Shown here piece after piece: positions 15,574 to 23,351 of a DNA stretch of 47,388 nt (the first letter of the stretch is position 1; the number at the start of each line of letters is the position of its first letter). A program made the position numbers and the translations under genes. The notes under the pieces were generated by a model, which saw only the letters and a program-made list of their open reading frames with translations, was not told the origin of the DNA and ran no database searches. This DNA comes from Burkholderiales bacterium (GTDB lineage Bacteria; Pseudomonadota; Gammaproteobacteria; Burkholderiales; SG8-41), in the NCBI GenBank assembly GCA_030683105.1, contig JAUXMZ010000005.1, positions 1-47,388 on the forward strand. The letters are read 5' to 3'.

Positions 15574-16575
15574 TTATTCGCCGAGCAATCCGAGCGCATT
15601 CAAGCCCAGGATACGGTCGCGCTCCCCATCGGTCAGCCCCGGCACGGCGTTGATCATCGCCAGCGGATTGTCCTCGGCCATGTCGAACGGCGCGTCGGTG
15701 CCTATCGTCACGCGGTCGGCGCCCGCCTTCGCGATCAGGAACCGCAGCGCATCCGCATCGTGGGTAAGCGCATCGAAATAAAAACGCCTGAGCAATTCAA
15801 GCGGGGATTGCTGCGTGTGGGCTTTCGCTTCTTTTCTGACCTTGTAGCCGTGCGCAAGCCGGCCGATCTGGTACGGCAGGTGACCGCCGCCATGCGCCAG
15901 GATTATTTTCAGCTCAGGCAACTCGTCCAACGCGCCGCTGAACATCAGGTGAGCGGCCATCAGCGCCGTGTCGAAAGGCAGGCCGGCGAGGTTGCCGAGG
16001 TAATAGCAGCCGAGATCGGCAGGCAGTGCGCCGGCGACATACGGATGCGTGAAAATGAACACGCCCAACTCCTGCGCGCGCTTCAACACCGGGCGGAAAC
16101 GCTGCTCCGCGAGCAACTGCCCATGCACCCGGCAACCGAGTTCGATCGAGCGGAACCCGTGTTCCTTCACGACGCGCTCGAGCTCGGTTATGGCGGCGTC
16201 GGTATCCTGCATCGGCAGCGTGGCCATGCCGCGCAGGCGGTCGGGACGCTGCGCCACCATGCGCGCGATGCCGTCGTTCATGATGCGCGCCGCGGCGAGC
16301 CCGGCCTCGGCGGACAGCCAGTAGAAGAAGACGACCGGCGTCACCGAAATCACGGAGATATCTATGCCCTTGCGGTCCATACCCTCGACCTTGGCGTCGG
16401 CATCGTGGAACTCGGCATAGACCGGCGTCGAATGCTTGTCATCGCGGATGAAGGTCTCTTTATCGCCAGCGCCCTCCACGCGCATCAGATAGTCGCGCGG
16501 GCGCTGCCTGATCGCCGCCATGATTTCTTTGGGCAGCACGTGGCTGTGTATGTCAATCCGTTTTACTTTGCTCAT
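15574..16575 (-). CDS. ACMSD-like amidohydrolase (decarboxylase family)
   Basis: The 333-residue Amidohydro_2 protein has an HxH-type metal site (IDIHSHVLP, His10 and His12), a barrel His in FIFTHPYV, the long motif LAHGGGHLPYQIGR, and the metal-site Asp in TIGTDAPFDM. This pattern matches the 2-amino-3-carboxymuconate-6-semialdehyde decarboxylase group, which contains gamma-resorcylate and 5-carboxyvanillate decarboxylases. It lies between the Bug receptor and the dehydrogenase on the same strand, so a non-oxidative aromatic or semialdehyde decarboxylation in one catabolic route is likely. The Zn- or Mn-dependence and family are well supported. The substrate is not determined. Confidence 0.9.
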   Translation of the reverse strand: MSKVKRIDIHSHVLPKEIMAAIRQRPRDYLMRVEGAGDKETFIRDDKHSTPVYAEFHDADAKVEGMDRKGIDISVISVTPVVFFYWLSAEAGLAAARIMNDGIARMVAQRPDRLRGMATLPMQDTDAAITELERVVKEHGFRSIELGCRVHGQLLAEQRFRPVLKRAQELGVFIFTHPYVAGALPADLGCYYLGNLAGLPFDTALMAAHLMFSGALDELPELKIILAHGGGHLPYQIGRLAHGYKVRKEAKAHTQQSPLELLRRFYFDALTHDADALRFLIAKAGADRVTIGTDAPFDMAEDNPLAMINAVPGLTDGERDRILGLNALGLLGE

Positions 16576-16577
16576 TT

Positions 16578-16637
16578 CGTTGTTCGTGACTCGTTGTTCG
16601 TTGTTCGTTGCAGTTTACGAGCCACGTACAACGAAGC
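16578..16637. repeat. Short-period GTTGTTCGT inverted repeat
   Basis: Tandem units CGTTGTTCGTGACTCGTTG and TTCGTTGTTCGTT are followed by an inverted, diverged arm, TACGAGCCACGTACAACGA. It has the same architecture as the CACAGAG and GCCGAT families but a different unit, and it too carries a 27-bp-type element at its right edge (16639-16692). Confidence 0.65.
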
Positions 16638-16638
16638 A

Positions 16639-16692
16639 TTCTTCACAATACCTTCCTTTCAATACCCCCTCGAGGGGTGCGCTTGACGGGTA
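16639..16692 (+). repeat. 27-bp nested element, copy B (two units, nested)
   Basis: It is 54 bases long, exactly two units. The order is left TTCTTCACAATACC, left TTCCTTTCAATACC, right CCCTCGAGGGGTG, right CGCTTGACGGGTA. The second unit therefore sits inside the first at the left/right junction. The inner junction forms the perfect palindrome CCCCTCGAGGGG. Confidence 0.75.
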
Positions 16693-16704
16693 CGTATCAC
16701 GTTC

Positions 16705-17679
16705 TCAGTCTGCTTTTATTCCCGCTTCCTTGATCACCTTCGCAAAGCGCGCGGCCTCGCTCTTGATGAGGTTGCCGAATTTCTCGGGCGAGCCGGTCAG
16801 CGGATGCACACCGCTCGTCGCCAGCTTGCCCTGCATGTCCGGCGCCGTCATCGCCTTGTTGATCTCGGCGTTCAGCCGGTTGATGATGTCGCGCGGCGTT
16901 GCCGCCGGCGCGAGCATCCCGTACCAGACGCTGATCTCGAAGTTCTCGAAACCCTGTTCCTTGGTGGTCGGCACATCGGGCAGCGACGTCAAGCGCTCAG
17001 GCGACAGCACAGCCAGCGCGCGCACCCGGCCGGCCTGAATCTGGTTGACGGCCGCCGGCGCGGCCACCACCAGCAGATCGATCTGCCCGCCTACGAGCCC
17101 GATGAGCGCGAGGCCCGATCCCTTGTAGGGCACGTGCACGATGTCGAGTTTTTCCAGGCTCTTCAGGAGCTCCGGCGCAAGGTGGGTGGTGGTGCCGATG
17201 CCGCCCGAGCCGTAGTTCAGCTTGCCCGGATTTTTGCGCGCGAGCGCGATGAGGTCCTTGAGGCTTTTTGCCGGCACCGAGGGATGGACCACCAGCACGT
17301 TGCGCACCTCGCCCACCAGCGCAATCGGGGCGAGATCCTTGTGCGGATCGTAATTGAGCCTGCTGTAGAGCAGCGGGCTCAGTGAAATCACCGGCGAGCT
17401 GAGCGCGATGGTGTAGCCGTCGGGCGGCGCTTTCGAGGCGAGCTCGAGACCGAGATTGCCGCTCGCGCCGGGCCGGCTGTCGGCCACCACGGACTGGCCG
17501 ATCTGCTCGGAGAGTTTTTGCGCGACGAGGCGGCCCACGATATCGGTCGGGCCGCCGGGTGGAAACGGCAGGATCATGCGTATGGTTTTGCTGGGATACG
17601 CCTGCGCCAGAACAGCGGGTGCCCACAAGCAGGCACTTAGCGCGACAACGACGAAGACGATACGTGACAGACGATGCAT
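16705..17679 (-). CDS. Bug/TctC-family periplasmic substrate-binding protein 3
   Basis: The 324-residue receptor has a signal peptide (IVFVVVALSACLWAPAVLA, cut before QAYPSK) and the motifs PFPPGGPTDIVGR, DSRPGASGNLGLE, HVPYKGSGLAL and NLIKSEAARFAKVI. The ATG at 17679 with AAGGATGAAG upstream starts the signal peptide. A frame running to 17748 is unlikely to be used. It sits between the cupin gene and the ACMSD-like amidohydrolase, all leftward, so it probably captures the substrate of that catabolic group. No TctA/TctB membrane subunits lie nearby. Confidence 0.93.
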   Translation of the reverse strand: MHRLSRIVFVVVALSACLWAPAVLAQAYPSKTIRMILPFPPGGPTDIVGRLVAQKLSEQIGQSVVADSRPGASGNLGLELASKAPPDGYTIALSSPVISLSPLLYSRLNYDPHKDLAPIALVGEVRNVLVVHPSVPAKSLKDLIALARKNPGKLNYGSGGIGTTTHLAPELLKSLEKLDIVHVPYKGSGLALIGLVGGQIDLLVVAAPAAVNQIQAGRVRALAVLSPERLTSLPDVPTTKEQGFENFEISVWYGMLAPAATPRDIINRLNAEINKAMTAPDMQGKLATSGVHPLTGSPEKFGNLIKSEAARFAKVIKEAGIKAD

Positions 17680-17732
17680 GACTTCATCCTTGATTAAACC
17701 GGCAATGGGTGATCGACCGACGGTGTGGTTTT

Positions 17733-17770
17733 TCGCTTTACTAATCACCAGTCACTAATCACTAATCACC
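17733..17770. repeat. Short-period ACTAATCAC repeat
   Basis: ACTAATCACCAGTCACTAAT followed by CACTAATCACC is the inverted form of the TGATTAGT repeats at 983 and 3097. It lies just past the cupin stop. Confidence 0.7.
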
Positions 17771-17774
17771 GTTT

Positions 17775-18239
17775 TTAGTAATGCGACTTGAAACTGATCG
17801 CCTCGCGATAAGCAAGATCCTCCAGATCGATGTAGGACCGCTTGGTTTTCTTGTCCACCGTAAACTGGATTTTCCGGTTGGTCTCGTTGGTGGCGCGTAT
17901 GTCGAGCAGTTCCAGCGCTTCCTTGACCTCCCATTCATGGGCGCCCGCAATGCCGGCCGGCGCGTAGATGACGGAGCCGGGGCCGACCTCGAATTCCTTG
18001 CCCTCGAAGTTGCGCACGGTGGCATGCCCCGAAATGACGTAATAACACGCTTCGATCGGATGCCAGTGGAGCTGCTCGTAGGTGCCGGGCTGGTACGTCG
18101 CGCGGCCGATGCGGACCCGGTCGGTCTCTGTTGCTTCCGGCCATCCAATCAGCCGCTGGTAAGTCTGGCCATCCGTCACGCCGCGCCGTCCCTTGACGTC
18201 CGCCTCGTTGATCACTTTCAAGGTCGATTTTATTTCCAT
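17775..18239 (-). CDS. Cupin domain protein
   Basis: The 154-residue single-domain cupin has motif 1 PGTYEQLHWHPIEACYYVISG (two His plus Glu, a typical metal site) and motif 2 VGPGSVIYAPAGIAGAHEWEV (His). Metal-binding cupins include dioxygenases, isomerases and small regulators. It is first in the leftward series with the Bug receptor, ACMSD-like amidohydrolase and 2-hydroxyacid dehydrogenase, so a role in the same catabolic route is likely. GGAGAAGTCAGG precedes the ATG. The stop lies next to a short-period repeat. Enzymatic function is not assigned. Confidence 0.87.
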   Translation of the reverse strand: MEIKSTLKVINEADVKGRRGVTDGQTYQRLIGWPEATETDRVRIGRATYQPGTYEQLHWHPIEACYYVISGHATVRNFEGKEFEVGPGSVIYAPAGIAGAHEWEVKEALELLDIRATNETNRKIQFTVDKKTKRSYIDLEDLAYREAISFKSHY

Positions 18240-18295
18240 CCTGACTTCTCCTTTGGCTGATTTCCGAGCTAGCGTAATCCATATTCCGTGAAATA

Positions 18296-18331
18296 GGGTT
18301 CACTTTTTGGTGGCTCGCGAAATGTGAACCC
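18296..18331. repeat. 36-bp inverted-end element, copy 3
   Basis: GGGTTCAC and GTGAACCC are 20 bases apart, as at 183-218 and 1325-1360, but the interior differs (TTTTTGGTGGCTCGCGAAAT). It lies in the 241-base gap between the cupin and C45-like genes, in which nothing else is recognised. Confidence 0.6.
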
Positions 18332-18480
18332 GACTCCCACCGAAGAAGCCACCAGGGTTTCGGGCATTTTCTACGTTATGACAGAACCGGGGGTGTTACT
18401 GACAGAGGACGCTTATCGATAGCATGCGGCAAGCCTGTCCGAATCCACTCCCTTTTTACGCAGGCGTCCCCCAAAACGAT

Positions 18481-19794
18481 TTATCTGAACTCCCCGTTCA
18501 GATCGACCGCCGTCCATCGCGCGGCATCGCCGTCCACATAGGGATAGATATGCATGACTTTACCCGCAATGTCGGTCACCGTCGTGAAATGGGTCACGTC
18601 CGGATTACCCAGCGCCCATTCGATAAAGGGGCCACCGCCGCCATTACTGAGCAAGCGGGTGGTCATGATGTTTTTCATCATCTCAGGGGTGATGCGCGCC
18701 TCTGAGCCGGCCAGCCCCTGCAGATTGACCAGCCTCGCCACCGTCTTGCTGGCCGAATCATGTTCCAGAGAGAAATTGAGGTTCTGATGAGGCCCCCAAT
18801 TATCGGAAAAAAAATGGTTCGTGAAGCTGGATGTATTAGCAGTATTGCTATAAGAAAATCTTCCCGTTGCCTGACCGGCTAAAAGCTTCCGGGAGAACGA
18901 GTTTTCCGAGTTCTCATAAGGGGAGTGTTCGTAATGCCATACCTGATTCTTGTCCGCAACCTGCGTCATATTGGCCACCGACACCCGCCCGGACAGGGCA
19001 GTATCCACCTCATCCAGGGAATCCGAATCAAAGGCGGCGTAGATGTTTTTATGGAGACCATCCCGGTAATGCAACAGCAGTGTCGGCAGGTCTGCCCGTA
19101 TCATCGGGATAGAGTTCGTGGCATTGTTGTACTCAAGGTAGATGCCTTTTTCATTCAGGATGGTGAGTCCGTGAAACCAGCCGAAGTAGCTCATCATGGC
19201 GACGGAGTTGTCGCGGTGCAGGCCGGTAAACTGTGCCCGCGGATTATAGATCACCAGTATGGCTCTCCCCTTGAGGAGATTGGCATATTTATCGCCCGTT
19301 CCCCGGGGGTTGTCAAAGTTTCTTCCCGCAATGGTGAACCCGGATTCTGTGCGGGGCCCGGTCGCAGCGAGGGCGGAACAACCCGGGTTGTACATAAAAA
19401 ACAGGGCGGCATTCAGAAACTCGTGTTTGTCGAAGTCGTTAAGCCCGCTTTCCTGCGACATTCCCGTCAGGAATTGCCGCTCCCGCTCAGCCATCGTGGC
19501 GGCAATAAGGGTTAAATAGACCTTATTAGTATCATTAAATCCGATAGCCGCATCCATCTCCTGGAACAGGACTGGAAACTCGTTTTTGAGCAGGGCGCCA
19601 TATTGCCTGCCCATGTCGGTGTAGTCTCCCTCCAGATTCAGTATCCACAGGGTGTCCGACTTCCTGAGGTAGCCGGTCCCGGTTGCCGTTGAATGGTATG
19701 ACACGGCGGGGTCCGTCGTACCACTGCCACAACCGGATATCGATCCTAAGGTAAGAACTGCGAGAAGTATTGATACCGCTGCTCTGATGGTCAT
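18481..19794 (-). CDS. Lipoprotein resembling C45 (acyl-CoA:6-APA acyltransferase-like) Ntn hydrolase
   Basis: The 437-residue protein has a lipoprotein signal (LTLGSISGC, Cys22). The body resembles the C45/AAT family: LEGDYTDMGRQYGALLK, which is the usual GxxxExGxQ-like entry motif, then MYNPGCSALAATGP, in which Cys139 would be the N-terminal nucleophile, and TIAGRNFDNP. Family members cleave themselves before that Cys and hydrolyse or transfer amides. Here the Cys lies well inside a lipoprotein, so maturation would leave a tethered N-terminal chain. An alternative is a C45-like fold without self-processing. GGAGAGG supports the ATG at 19794. It has lower GC than its neighbours, suggesting possible horizontal origin. 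Confidence 0.72.
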   Translation of the reverse strand: MTIRAAVSILLAVLTLGSISGCGSGTTDPAVSYHSTATGTGYLRKSDTLWILNLEGDYTDMGRQYGALLKNEFPVLFQEMDAAIGFNDTNKVYLTLIAATMAERERQFLTGMSQESGLNDFDKHEFLNAALFFMYNPGCSALAATGPRTESGFTIAGRNFDNPRGTGDKYANLLKGRAILVIYNPRAQFTGLHRDNSVAMMSYFGWFHGLTILNEKGIYLEYNNATNSIPMIRADLPTLLLHYRDGLHKNIYAAFDSDSLDEVDTALSGRVSVANMTQVADKNQVWHYEHSPYENSENSFSRKLLAGQATGRFSYSNTANTSSFTNHFFSDNWGPHQNLNFSLEHDSASKTVARLVNLQGLAGSEARITPEMMKNIMTTRLLSNGGGGPFIEWALGNPDVTHFTTVTDIAGKVMHIYPYVDGDAARWTAVDLNGEFR

Positions 19795-19920
19795 GGCTTT
19801 TCCTCTCCGCGCGGCGAACGACGGGGGGCAGGTTTTGACATCACGATTACCCCAATAACTGATCCCGCTCAAAAACATTTTCCTTTCTCAACGCTCCCTC
19901 AATTGTGCACTAAAACAATA

Positions 19921-20007
19921 TCAGTTCGCACTCGCCTCAAGCGCGAACTTGCCCTCTGCATCCACGCGAAACTCGGCGCGCCGCACGTTCTTCACGCATT
20001 TTTCGCG
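19921..20007 (-). pseudogene. Possible C-terminal tail of a lost gene
   Basis: About 28 leftward codons end in TGA at 19921 and read REKCVKNVRRAEFRVDAEG followed by KFALEASAN. Codon use is like real genes here, but the frame turns abruptly AT-rich at about 20010, with no start or body. It looks like a truncated remnant. I do not recognise the protein. The rest of this 251-base gap holds nothing clear. Confidence 0.3.
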
Positions 20008-20045
20008 CCTTCGACAAACCAATAAATATAAATAAAAACAACAGA

Positions 20046-20717
20046 CTAAACCACAACCTCCTCAACCAGTGTCGCATCGTCGTCGCGCGGCTGCTTGTCG
20101 TTGCGCACGCGGCGCGCCTCGAACCATTCGTCGGGCGCGGGCTGCAGCAATTCCTTGAGCGGCGGCACAGCGTTGATTCCGGGATCGAGCCAGAACGCGT
20201 AGTCCTTGGGATCGATGATCACCGGCATGCGATCGTGGACCGCGCTCAGGCGCTGGTTCGCTGCGCCGACGATGATGGTGCACGATTCGATCACCTGGCC
20301 TTCGTGCTCCCAGCGGTCCCACAGGCCGGCGAACGAGAACGATGCGCCGTCGGGCAGATGCAGCCACCATTTCACTTTGCTGCCGCGCGCCACCTGCTGC
20401 CATTCGTACCAGCCGTTGGCGGGGATCAGGCAGCGGCTGCGCCGGAACGGCCGGCTGAACGTGGGCTTCACTTCGACGCTTTCGGCGCGCGCGTTGAACG
20501 TGCTGTAGATGAGCTTGGGTTCCTTGGCCCAGTGCGGCAGCAGGCCCCATTTCATCGCGACGAGTTCGGGGTTGTGCTGCGGGCGCTGGCGCAGCACCGC
20601 AACCGGGGTCGCGGGCCGGATGTCGTAGTGGTCGCGCAATTCAGGCCAGTCCGCCTCCAGGTATTCGCTGTAGAGGATCTGCGTGCCTTTTGCTGAGGTA
20701 GAGAAGCGGCCGCACAT
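20046..20717 (-). CDS. SRAP (SOS response-associated) peptidase, YedK/HMCES family
   Basis: The 223-residue protein has every hallmark of SRAP: the catalytic Cys2 (MCGRFS), Asn75 and Glu79 in FNARAE, Glu105 in NGWYEW, and His161 in AVHDRMPVI. Known members expose Cys2 by removing Met1 and crosslink to abasic sites in single-stranded DNA, protecting them from error-prone processing. The ATG directly abuts the polymerase stop codon (TAG then ATG), so the two genes are coupled. With the LexA-like repressor upstream this forms a three-gene SOS damage-tolerance unit. Confidence 0.95.
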   Translation of the reverse strand: MCGRFSTSAKGTQILYSEYLEADWPELRDHYDIRPATPVAVLRQRPQHNPELVAMKWGLLPHWAKEPKLIYSTFNARAESVEVKPTFSRPFRRSRCLIPANGWYEWQQVARGSKVKWWLHLPDGASFSFAGLWDRWEHEGQVIESCTIIVGAANQRLSAVHDRMPVIIDPKDYAFWLDPGINAVPPLKELLQPAPDEWFEARRVRNDKQPRDDDATLVEEVVV

Positions 20718-21953
20718 CTAATCAACTTCCAGCATCGGGTAGCGGAAGCGGCTGGCGCGGCGCGGGTTCTTGAGCGGGACGGAGGACAGCATGATCGCGG
20801 TGCCTTTGCCGTATTTGCGGTTGATCTCGTCGACGGTCAGCATCAGCCGCCCGCGCTGATCGTCGTACTGCATCAGGCCGAAGAGATCGGGCGTGATTGA
20901 CACCGCAAAGCTTATGTCGGAGGCGACCACGCCGCAACCCCAGTACGAAACGCCGGGCCGGTAGAGCACGTCGAGCGCCTGGCGCGCCGCCTCGACCATC
21001 ACGAAATAATTCGAGGTCGGAAAACGGAAGCGGACTTCGGTGCCCTCGGTGTCGAAGGTCTTGCTCAGGCGCAAAGTGTAGAGCACGCGCCGCGTCAGGT
21101 AACGCTTGGTGACGAGTTCGATGGCAAGCCGCGAGACATGGCGCGCCAGATGCGCGCCGATCAGGGTGCGGTCACTGGTGTGCTCGCCCATGGCCGCGGT
21201 GCGCGCCACCGACTTGGGCAATTTGGGCTCGAGCTCGAGCGGAAACACGCTGACGCCGCGCAGCTCGTGCCACAGATCCACGCCGAGCTTGCCCATCAGG
21301 CGCTTGATGCGGAACTGTGGCGCGCTGGCGAAATCGAGCGCGGTGTGAATCTTGAACTGGCCGAGCAGCGCGCAGCGTTTGCCGCCGATGCCGGGAATAT
21401 CGCCGGCCGGAATTTCGGCGAGGAAGGCCTCGATCGCCTTGCCGGGAACGATGGTGGTGCCGTCAGGCTTGCGCGATTCCGAGGCCATCTTCGCCAGCGT
21501 CCTGGTCACCGCGATGCCGACCGAGATGGTGATCCCCACCTCGGAGCGCACCGCGGCACGCAGCTCGTCGGCGATCCCGGCATAGCTCTTGCGCCACAGC
21601 GTGCGCAGGCCGTGCATGCTCATGAACCCTTCGTCTATCGAGTAGACCTCGACCTCGGGCGAGTAGCGCCGCATCACCGAGAACACCTGGTCCGACATCT
21701 GGCCGTAGTAGGCGAAGTCGGGCGTGAGATAGACCGCGCGCGGCGCGAGTTTCTTCGCGTCGCGCACGCTCATGCCGGTGGTGATGCCGAGCTTCTTCGC
21801 GTCGTAGGTCTTGGCGATGACGAAGGCGGACTGGTTGGACAGCACGCAGACCGGGACTGCCCGCAGCTCGGGCCGGCGCGCGCGCTCGCACGAGGCGTAG
21901 AAAGCGTCGCAGTCGACGTGCGCAAACGCGCTCGGCCAGTTGTGCAGCAGCAT
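20718..21953 (-). CDS. Y-family translesion DNA polymerase (UmuC/DinB-like)
   Basis: The 411-residue polymerase has the Y-family catalytic motifs HVDCDAFYASCE (Asp14, Asp16) and YSIDEGF (Asp107, Glu108), then GIAVTRTLAKMAS, the helix-hairpin-helix AGDIPGIGGKRC, and a little-finger domain. The C-terminus (LMLTVDEINRKYGKGTAIML) resembles UmuC more than DinB. It copies past damaged bases at low fidelity. No umuD is adjacent. Instead a UmuD/LexA-type self-cleaving repressor lies upstream, and SRAP follows without a gap. A 240-base segment with a GCCGAT repeat separates it from the repressor gene, so it is either read through from the repressor promoter or has its own. Confidence 0.93.
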   Translation of the reverse strand: MLLHNWPSAFAHVDCDAFYASCERARRPELRAVPVCVLSNQSAFVIAKTYDAKKLGITTGMSVRDAKKLAPRAVYLTPDFAYYGQMSDQVFSVMRRYSPEVEVYSIDEGFMSMHGLRTLWRKSYAGIADELRAAVRSEVGITISVGIAVTRTLAKMASESRKPDGTTIVPGKAIEAFLAEIPAGDIPGIGGKRCALLGQFKIHTALDFASAPQFRIKRLMGKLGVDLWHELRGVSVFPLELEPKLPKSVARTAAMGEHTSDRTLIGAHLARHVSRLAIELVTKRYLTRRVLYTLRLSKTFDTEGTEVRFRFPTSNYFVMVEAARQALDVLYRPGVSYWGCGVVASDISFAVSITPDLFGLMQYDDQRGRLMLTVDEINRKYGKGTAIMLSSVPLKNPRRASRFRYPMLEVD

Positions 21954-22000
21954 GGCATCCAGGTTCTAGAATCTATCTCAAAAACATTTAAACCGTAATG

Positions 22001-22170
22001 TAGCCGCCGATGAACGCCGATAAACGCCGATAAAACCCACCCGGGACCGAAACAGAAATAAATAATATAAACAACAGCTTATGCCAAAACGCCGTCTGTG
22101 TAATTTTTAGATCTGGCGTTCATCGGCGTACCCGTCAAGCGGGTATTAAAGTGAATTCATCGGCGGCTGA
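22001..22170. repeat. GCCGATGAAC short-period inverted repeat
   Basis: The left arm (22001-22036) is TAGCCGCCGATGAACGCCG followed by ATAAACGCCGATAAAA. The right arm (22107-22170) is its complement, interrupted by a 27-base element (22129-22155). The centre is AT-rich. It lies between the LexA-like gene and the polymerase gene. A related array is at the right edge of the window (47255-47370). Confidence 0.8.
22129..22155 (-). repeat. 27-bp nested element, copy C (single unit)
   Basis: On the minus strand the left half is TTCACTTTAATACC and the right half CGCTTGACGGGTA. Removing it joins GCCGCCGATGAA to CGCCGATGAACGCC, which matches the uninterrupted left arm of the same repeat. That gives the boundaries to the base. 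Confidence 0.8.
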
Positions 22171-22193
22171 TGATCTTGTTTTTAAGACAGCCT

Positions 22194-22775
22194 CTAATAC
22201 TTGCGGACAGTGCCGACGACGACGCCGAAAATTTCCAGTTCCGCGGGCCGGATCACTTCAAACGCCGGGTTCTCCGGCTTCAACACGAAGCGGCCGCGCT
22301 CGCGCGCGAGGCGCTTGATGGTGAACTCGTTGTCGACGATCGCGACCACGATGTCGCCGGCGTTGGCGGCATGCCGCTTTTCCACCACCGCCATGTCGCC
22401 GGGCAGGATGCCGGCGCCGATCATCGATTCGCCCTTGACCGTGACCAGCACCGTGCGCGACGGATGGCGCACCAGATGCTCGTCGATGGAGATGCTGTCC
22501 TGCAGATCGTCGCTGGCGGGGCTGGGAAAACCGGCGGCGACCTTGCTTTGCGCCAGCGGCCGCTCGAAAAAGCGCGTTGTAGGCTGCAAACGCTTGTCCG
22601 GCAACTGCCGGATGTAACCCGCAAGCCGCAGCCGCGCCATCAGCGCGAACGCCGCATTCTTCGCCCTGAACCCCAGCAACTCGCTGATTTTGGAGTAGGA
22701 AGGCAGGAAGCGCTGCTGCGCGTAGTAGTCCTGCAGCGCGCCCAGGTGTTCGTGATCGAGGTTCGGTCTGGCCAT
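22194..22775 (-). CDS. LexA/UmuD-type self-cleaving repressor (S24)
   Basis: The 193-residue protein has an N-terminal winged helix (LDHEHLGALQDYYAQQRFLP, SYSKISELLGFRAKN) and a C-terminal S24 peptidase domain. The Ala81-Gly82 bond in KVAAGFPSP is the expected self-cleavage site, Ser117 (KGESMIG) the nucleophile and Lys154 (NEFTIKRL) the base. RecA-stimulated cleavage would relieve repression after DNA damage. Its gene is first in a leftward set with the Y-family polymerase and SRAP. A perfect 24-base palindrome lies over its own promoter (22783-22811), so it likely represses itself. The ATG at 22775 is preferred (GGCGG upstream). An ATG at 22784 is possible. Confidence 0.9.
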   Translation of the reverse strand: MARPNLDHEHLGALQDYYAQQRFLPSYSKISELLGFRAKNAAFALMARLRLAGYIRQLPDKRLQPTTRFFERPLAQSKVAAGFPSPASDDLQDSISIDEHLVRHPSRTVLVTVKGESMIGAGILPGDMAVVEKRHAANAGDIVVAIVDNEFTIKRLARERGRFVLKPENPAFEVIRPAELEIFGVVVGTVRKY

Positions 22776-22782
22776 GACCGCC

Positions 22783-22811
22783 ATATTATTGGACGATCGT
22801 CCAATAATCAA
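22783..22811 (-). promoter_or_regulatory. LexA-like gene promoter and 24-bp palindromic operator
   Basis: ATTATTGGACGA (22785-22796) is followed directly by its exact reverse complement (22797-22808). On the minus strand a -35 TTGATT (22806-22811) and a -10 TAATAT (22783-22788) are spaced 17 bases, and the palindrome covers the whole spacer and most of the -10. Transcription would begin near the ATG at 22775, so the mRNA may be leaderless. The palindrome differs from the CTGT-N8-ACAG LexA box of Escherichia coli. Confidence 0.7.
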
Positions 22812-22890
22812 GTCGGAGGAACTGGAGGGATGAAGGATGAGGGCGGAGGGATGAGGATTCAAAGGCGAAGAACGGTTATCAGCTATCTCC

Positions 22891-23238
22891 CCTAGCCGCA
22901 ACGCCAATTCCCTGGACCCATGTGCGCCGCCGAGCAGCGCAGACAAGCCCGGGAATTCGGCGAGGACTGTCTGAGCGTTTTGTGCGAGTTCCGCAGCCGC
23001 CGGGTTTGTCGAGCAGCGCAGGGTTACACCCAGTGGGTGCGGCGAACCTGGGCGGCCTTCTCTTTGGTTACTTTCTCTTTACAGCCGCGCATGAGAAAAC
23101 GAAGTGAAGCGGAGTTTCGGTGAAGGCTAACCTTCAGACAACACGCATAGCTTGTTGCGGTGGAGACTGACCTTCAGGTCATGTCGGAGCCAATATGCCG
23201 GAGCCAAAGTAACCAGCTGCCGGGCTGCCCCCGGCCAG
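22891..23238. repeat. Composite dispersed repeat, copy 5
   Basis: It starts with TAGCCGCAACG and follows the block at 1054-1220 (GGACTGTCTGAGCG, GAGTTCCGCAGC, TGCGGCGAAC). It then joins the 3364-3487 block (GTGAAGCGGAGTTTCGGTGA, CTTCAGACAACACGCATAGC) and ends with CCGGGCTGCCCCCGGCC. It fills most of the 576-base gap between the LexA-like gene and the MBL-fold gene. I see no gene in it. Confidence 0.8.
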
Positions 23239-23351
23239 AAGAAAAGTTGAAGGATTAAATCACAGCTCTCAATCAACTTCGCGCGTCACCGCGCACGCGT
23301 TGCCGAAGCCGGGGATATAAATCGAATGCGTGCCCGACCTTTCTTGTTTAT

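Noticed and set aside
14483-18239. A named catabolic pathway (for example gallate or protocatechuate)
   Set aside because: The four enzymes fit several aromatic or keto-acid routes, and no ring-cleavage dioxygenase is present to decide.
22920-23123. Small ORFs in the dispersed repeat (also at 942-1294)
   Set aside because: They fall wholly within repeat blocks, change frame between copies and have no ribosome site or domain.
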